64,000 bases of DNA from Gaertneriomyces semiglobifer (taxonomy: Eukaryota > Chytridiomycota > Chytridiomycetes > Spizellomycetales > Spizellomycetaceae), in NCBI GenBank assembly GCA_025558075.1, contig JAHLKF010000002.1:744001-808000 (forward strand), in the 5' to 3' direction. A model generated the notes under the pieces. The model did not search any database. It saw nothing but the letters and a program-made list of their open reading frames with translations, and was not told the origin of the DNA. The translations under genes were made by a program, and so were the position numbers. Shown here one piece after another: positions 58,847 through 64,000 of the stretch; position 1 is the stretch's first letter; every line of letters begins with the position of its first letter.

Positions 58847-59423
58847 CCGTGTTGACCATGAACAATGATCGGCCGAGTTGCTGATGACCTCGGCTTTTTT
58901 GAGGAGGTATTTATGCCAGCTGGGTTGCTCATACAGTCAGTATGTACACGAAATGCCCGGTTTGTTATGAACGTTTGGCTGCGTCCTGCGCGGGCCATCG
59001 TCTGGATCGGCTCGCTGAGTATGGATGCGGAAGGTTAAAGGGTCGACATTGTTGCTGCCACAACTCAACGAAGGTTAGACTTCTGAATGGGTAACGTCGG
59101 CGCAGCCTTCTTCTTCCTCGCTTAATTCCGGCCGGAGGACCTTGCACCGTTGGGTTTGACATTTGAATGGGAGCTATGGAGAAACTGTTACTAAAATCGG
59201 CAAAACCCTCAGAATGACAGCCAGAATGACAATCACCTTGCAGAACATAGACAGGATGCAGAGGACCCGCAGACCAGGAGAGGCCTTTGTCAGCCATCAG
59301 TAAAAGGCTCATTCAAGTTTTGTGCATGCGGAGCATAAAAGGCCATGGCGGTCTGTCCTTGCCTGGCAGCCAACCTTTCGAAGCCGCCATCGCCGAAACA
59401 TCCGGAACGGCGATTTGTCTACA
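58847..59423. other. Intergenic region, no gene seen
   Basis: About 580 bp before the DUF4395 gene. ORFs on the minus strand (58965-59312) have no recognisable content. Presumed promoter of the DUF4395 gene. Confidence 0.4.
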
Positions 59424-61439
59424 ATGGGGGTCGCACTTTTGGCTAGTGTGCTTCCATTCGATACCCGGTATGCAGAGATCAATGACGAACGATGGAACTT
59501 GATCAAGGTCTTCCAAGCAGTGGAAGTTTGTTGGGCTATCTGGATCTTCAATTCGGTTCGTCGCTGGCGGTTAACGTACAGTTTCAACAAATAGCTCATT
59601 TATTTATTCCAGGTCTTCGGAAAGACCGCACAACAATGGATCTCGTCAGGAATAAATAGGAGGAAGTTTGGTGACGGAATCCTTTTGGTTCTCACCGGCA
59701 CCAGCCTAGTGTATTTAGGGGAGCGGATTATTTCCACCATCTTCGTCAAACCCTGGTTCCTGCCGGTGCAGCTGTTTTTTGAGCGTTTCTTCTTACTCAT
59801 GGTGGTATGTATGAATTAACGTACGAGCATTTTTCGCTTGTATTGAAATCGAGCACTGACATTTGTTTGCAACTAGTTGATTGCTTACGCTGCTATCTCA
59901 GCGAATTTATACCTGGCCAACAATGTGGAACACCAACTAGCGGCCAAACGTGCAAACAGTATGATTCCCTCACGGTTGTTCCTGCAGGTAGCAACCGTTA
60001 CTATCTTACCTATTGTCGGTGCTCTGTTCGCGCAATGCCTAGTTGCCGGCCTTGCAACTGGCTACAACTGGCAGCTCGAGTTAATTGTCATTGTTGCGGT
60101 AACGTGGGGATTCGGCGTGCAGTGCGTCGTCTTGAACACGGCACGCTTCAAGATTTATAAGTATCTGAATGGTATCAAGCCATTTATGATGCCGCTACAG
60201 CAAGCGAAGGAACAGAGGATGATGCGAAAGTTGAACTCACTGCGACTGTTCACCTACCTTGGAATTTTAAATGTGGGGGCCTCGGCGGCTCGCCTGTTCG
60301 TATTGAGCGCCAAGAGGGTTCATCTTAACCACCCGATTGCACCGACTATTACCAGGAAGGACACAGTGATCATAATATCGATGGGGTTCATAGAGCTGCT
60401 TTTCGTTGGGTTTTCAGCTGCGGCCGCTGCCGACCTGTTTCAAGTGGGGCATTTCACTGCTACGTCACCATTTAAGAAGCAACTCCAAATGACAAACGAG
60501 AAGATGGTTGGCATCGCGCAGGGTGGCGTGGTAGTCTCCGGCATGGCGCAGGCGATATCAGGGGCCCAGGGTAGCGACAAGAGTTCAGCAGGTGCGGCCC
60601 AGTCTTTGCCGAAAGCTCCTGGGACGGCAAGCGCGATTGAGGGCGAATTGCGTATCATCCAAGAAAACGACGAATGGATTCGTTCCATGGTGCAAACTGC
60701 AGAGGAGCAGGCGATGTGGTGGAAACGTCTGGGCACCATCACTTTGAAAGAATTTATGACCTTTCCAAACCCAATCTCAGAGGCGGAAATTCGAATATGG
60801 ATGTTGTGTGTCTTCGTGATTAATTGTCTGGCGGTTCCCTTGGATATTTACTATGGAAGTCCCGCGCTGTACTGGGTTACTTTCTATCTGGTTTTCACCC
60901 GCTCCCTCTTTGGCGTACGTCTCGACCCTTTGGCTTACATCATCATATGGTATGTGAAGCCCCTTATTGTGAATCGGTGGGGATTGATGGAGGACCTACT
61001 GGTCGCAGGCCCCCCTCGTCGCCAAGCAATGGTCAATCCGGTCCCTCCACTGTTCGTCATGTCTATCTTATGGCACTGCGGTTGGCCATACGGCTCAAGA
61101 TGGCTTGCCGGCGCTTTGGCGGCCACCACGCTCGCACAGGGCTTGTATGACGTGTGCTTGGGATGTGCGGTGTTCTGGTTGATGATAAAGACAGGGATAG
61201 CCACGCAAGCAGCCTGCGATGTGTGCACGCTCAACTACGAGTTCGTGGTCGAGAGATATTGCTTGAGCAAGCCTGTCTTGAGCAAGAGCGGCTCAACAGT
61301 GACTTCCCCCAAATTTGACGAGGGTAGCAAGCAGCACCCATCATTGCCCCGTAACGGCCCAAATGTGGTAGCACCTTCAGTACCTAGTACCGCACCGCAA
61401 TTGCAATTGGCGGAACAAGGGTTAAATGGAGCCTGTTAA
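59424..61439 (+). CDS. Polytopic membrane protein with DUF4395-like domain
   Basis: A multi-spanning membrane protein. Exons are 59424-59555, 59613-59804 and 59877-61439, all in phase, giving about 628 residues. Early helices include LIAYAAISANLYLA and ATVTILPIVGALFAQCL. A second block at about 430-560 carries the DUF4395-like sequence: NPISEAEIRIWMLCVFVIN, FLVFTRSLFGVRLDPLAY and the PPRR(Q)A motif. The middle (about 310-400) is soluble and Ser/Ala-rich. DUF4395 has no known function. A Met at 59322 is an alternative start. Convergent with the HEATR4-like gene (81 bp between stops). Confidence 0.75.
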
Positions 61440-61520
61440 ATGGAGCCTGCTTGATGGAATCGGGGTGCGGGCAATTAGAGATTACGCTCGGTGATCATGT
61501 GTCATTTTTTGTGATATACA

Positions 61521-64000
61521 TCATGAACGAAGTGCAGTAGCCTTGTGTGGTAGCCCTCGGGTCTTTCGAGTTACAAGTATACCTGCATTGATGCGCTTGG
61601 ACCCTTTCGCCGAATGGATTGCTTTCAAGTCAGGTTGAAACGATCCAGGATCACCTAATGCCGCCAAATGAACCGGTTGTGGTTTCATCTGGGCGATTTC
61701 CGATGTTACATTGTTAATATCAGCCATTTGGCGTACTTGGTCAATTACATCCTTGACGTCTAGCTGGTCGGTGATATGGGACGCTTGTCCTTGTCCAACC
61801 CGCTGACCTCGGGTGGCCTCACTATGAGCGGGCCGTCTATGCTCAGCTGTAGAGGTCGTAGGATGCAAGGTGCTCTCTGTGGTTGCCAATAGCAATGGCT
61901 GTGAAACACCGCGCTGGAGAGCCTTGTTTGCTTCTTGGCGGACTGCTGATGACTGGTCTATCTCCATGACGTCGGTTATGGCGTCTAGGATACTTCGATT
62001 ACTCGCAATCAACCCGAGGCGGGAGGCTGCATGAATTGCCTCTGCTTTGACAGACGGATGGCTATCATGGCAGATAGTGCATCGTAGAGCTTCCGCGATA
62101 TGTGGCTCAGCTACTTGACTTTGCCCGATCGCTTGAAAGGATTTCGAGTTAAAGAAAGGCCAGAGCAGCGGCCGGCACGGTATAGTCAGTCACCTTTGAC
62201 GGCATACGCGCGGACTCTCCAATCAAAGTCAGAGAAGCGATCCAGCAAAGCATTAATGAGAGATCGATCCCGAGATTCCAAGACACATGCCAGCTGAATC
62301 CAGTTGTCAGCGTGCAGACATCCGCAGTTGAACAACATGTATGCTTACCTTACAAGCTTGTAAACGAACAGCCGTGAACTCGTCGGCGAAACATTCCAGG
62401 TAGCTCGGCATCGCGGCGGGGTAGATCGTGCTGAGCTTTGTCAAGGTCTTTAATGAACCAATCCGTTTCAGCGGGTCGGATGATGAAAGAGTTTCCATGA
62501 CACGGTTGAGGATGCGGGAACCCATGCCTACTCGCCCAAGGGCATGGGCGGCTGCATCCCGAACATGGCCATTCCAGTCATCCCACATTAATTTAACGAG
62601 CGTCTCTACAGCTTCTCTAATCAAGCGCTTTGATCCGTCAGTCGGTATGGTGGGATCCTGGTCATCGACGCAGGAGGTGATGTAGTCCACAATTGGCCTG
62701 TTAGGCGCATCGGACTGTTCATGAGCGTCATGCGGCTCCGATGCTGTCCCCAGAACGCTCGCCGTGGCAATCCGCACCAACCAACGCGCAATGAGGCTGG
62801 CAGCGTCTTGGCGTACTCTCCAACTTGATGATTCTGCGTCAGCCAAGAGCCCTGAGAGAACCTCTTCGGCATAGCTGTGTGGGAGCTTCAATAGCGCTCG
62901 ATACGCGCTTGCGCGTCGTCGATTGTGGATCTCCCCCAGTTCACTCCGTAGAACCTGGATTACAAGCGTGTCAATCACACCAAACGCAGCCAAAGTCTTC
63001 GCTGCCGCTGCCCTTTCTTCAGGAGATCCTTCTCGCAGCATTAGCGGAAGCAGTTTACGAAATGCGAGATCCTCAGGTAACCCAAGCAAGTCTTGAGCAT
63101 CAATGTCAATGACCAGTCTGCACGCTTCGAATTGCAAGTCCCGGCTATTGCCACTGCTGATAGCCAGCCCTAAAGCCTTCAGAAGTACAGCGAAGGCCAA
63201 GCTTCCCTTCGGCGGAACTTCTGCAAGCTGTGTAAATGGGGTCTCTAGGAAGTGAGCAGCCTTTGTCATAGAAGCAATGGATACGGTCGAACCCCGACTT
63301 GAAGTCAGAAGGTTGCTTCCTAATGCGCGGGTACCGTCATTAGAGCATTTCACTGAACCAATCTTGTCAGCCACCCGGAGCCAGCAACAAAATGTCATTT
63401 CATACGTACATAAATTGACAAAGTTCACCAGGCTGAGCGGATTCGTCGGTTGATGCGATGTGTGCCCCTGTGATTGCGCCTGGGCAATGCTCATGCGCAA
63501 TGCCTCAGCCACATCCTGCACAATGCTCTCCCTCTTGGTCGGCTGTAGAACGAGTTTGTGAATTGTTGCACTTAACTTGGGTGTACATGTACACAACCTT
63601 ACCTCGCCAAGCGTTTTGAGAAACCGCAAGTCCTTACTCAGGGATTTAGAACTACTCAATCTAGAACGTGCCGACCTCATGCGACTTTGTGGTCGTGAGA
63701 GTGCGCCTTCATCGCTCGTATGGCCTTCAGGATGATCGTCAGCATCAGAATCCTCACTATCTTCTCCATCCGACGTTTCAATGACATTCGGAATTACCAA
63801 GTCAAATGACTCTTTGGGTTCTATGGCACGTTTTTCAAGCGCCGCAGAAAGCGAGTCATCTGTCGCAGGTGACATCGTCAGTGCATTGCGAGCAATAGCT
63901 TCACGGTAGTCCGCTGGTGTGTAAGAACGGCCTCTTCGGCCCGATATCATCGCCTTCTTAATTCCCGCCGATAAAGCTCGGTCATCTTTCCGTTCAACAA
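61521..64000 (-). CDS. HEATR4-like HEAT-repeat protein, 5' end cut by window
   Basis: A HEAT/armadillo-repeat protein resembling HEATR4. The reading frame is open to the window end beyond the Met at 63950 (VERKDDRALSAG), so the true start lies outside. An acidic, Ser-rich N-terminal part is followed by HEAT helices such as EERAAAAKTLAAFGVID, VRQDAASLIARWLV, HVRDAAAHALGRVG and, after an intron, LACVLESRDRSLINALL with DWRVRAYAVK. The C-terminus (61521-62012) is lower in complexity. Two introns, 63543-63602 and 63353-63409, are stop-free multiples of three, so intron calls there rest on splice motifs. HEATR4 is axoneme-associated in animals; the role here is inferred. Confidence 0.72.
63353..63602 (-). 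other. Two stop-free introns in the HEATR4-like gene
   Basis: Inferred introns 63543-63602 (60 bp, GTAAGG donor, CTACAG acceptor) and 63353-63409 (57 bp, GTACGT donor, TTCAG acceptor). Both have lengths divisible by three and contain no in-frame stop, so retained transcripts would stay open. Confidence 0.6.

Noticed and set aside
58965..59312. Minus-strand ORF as a gene
   Set aside because: Composition is low-complexity Arg/Ser with no motif, and splice signals are absent.

Overview
The window looks like nuclear DNA of a zoosporic, early-diverging fungus, most likely a chytrid. About 33 protein genes lie on both strands, with many short GT-AG introns (mostly 50-80 bp), short intergenic gaps and one tRNA. 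The fungal signature comes from the fused siroheme synthase, RRP1, a Tic20/UPF0132-type membrane protein and an expansin-like secreted protein. The flagellated lineage is suggested by an adenylate kinase 7 homologue with a DPY-30 motif and a HEATR4-like protein, and by metazoan-type genes usually missing from yeasts: SKA2, CINP, a CASTOR-like arginine-sensor relative, an RPEL-repeat protein and BRD7/9. No species can be named from sequence reading alone. Exon boundaries were inferred by eye from splice sites, reading phase and protein-family conservation.

Layout. 0-6.9 kb: eIF2beta (-) and eIF3L (+) share a divergent promoter, then SKA2-like (-), CASTOR-like (-) and RanBP1 (+). 7.4-9.7 kb: cystinosin (-) and an expansin-like secreted protein (-). 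9.7-11.8 kb: no convincing gene, but a divergent tandem repeat. 11.8-21.1 kb: a run of minus-strand genes (mitochondrial EF-G, RPEL protein, AK7, membrane J-protein, Tim9). 21.4-26.2 kb: siroheme synthase (+), C9orf85 homologue (-), BRD7/9 (+). 26.8-38.3 kb: WDR59 (-), CINP (+), a small disordered protein (-), SEC13 (+), U2SURP/SR140 (+). 38.4-42.96 kb: NmrA-like oxidoreductase (-), coiled-coil protein (-), tRNA-Gly(GCC) (-). 43.5-49.2 kb: Asteroid/XPG-like nuclease (+), RRP1 (+), mitochondrial malate dehydrogenase (-). 49.3-57.6 kb: METTL4 (+) facing an AlkB-family dioxygenase (-) with 13 bp between stop codons, a coiled-coil protein (+), TRMT2A (+), an unknown (+), and the UPF0132 protein (-). 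57.6-64 kb: an uncertain gene (-), a small membrane protein (+), a DUF4395 membrane protein (+) and a HEATR4-like gene (-) cut by the window end.

Functional links. The genes are mostly housekeeping. One theme recurs: the amino-acid branch of TORC1 signalling is represented by a CASTOR-like protein, the GATOR2 subunits WDR59 and Sec13, and the lysosomal transporter cystinosin. A second theme is nucleic-acid methylation and repair (METTL4, AlkB, TRMT2A, Asteroid nuclease). There is no sign of a prokaryotic-type operon, prophage, CRISPR array or intact transposon.
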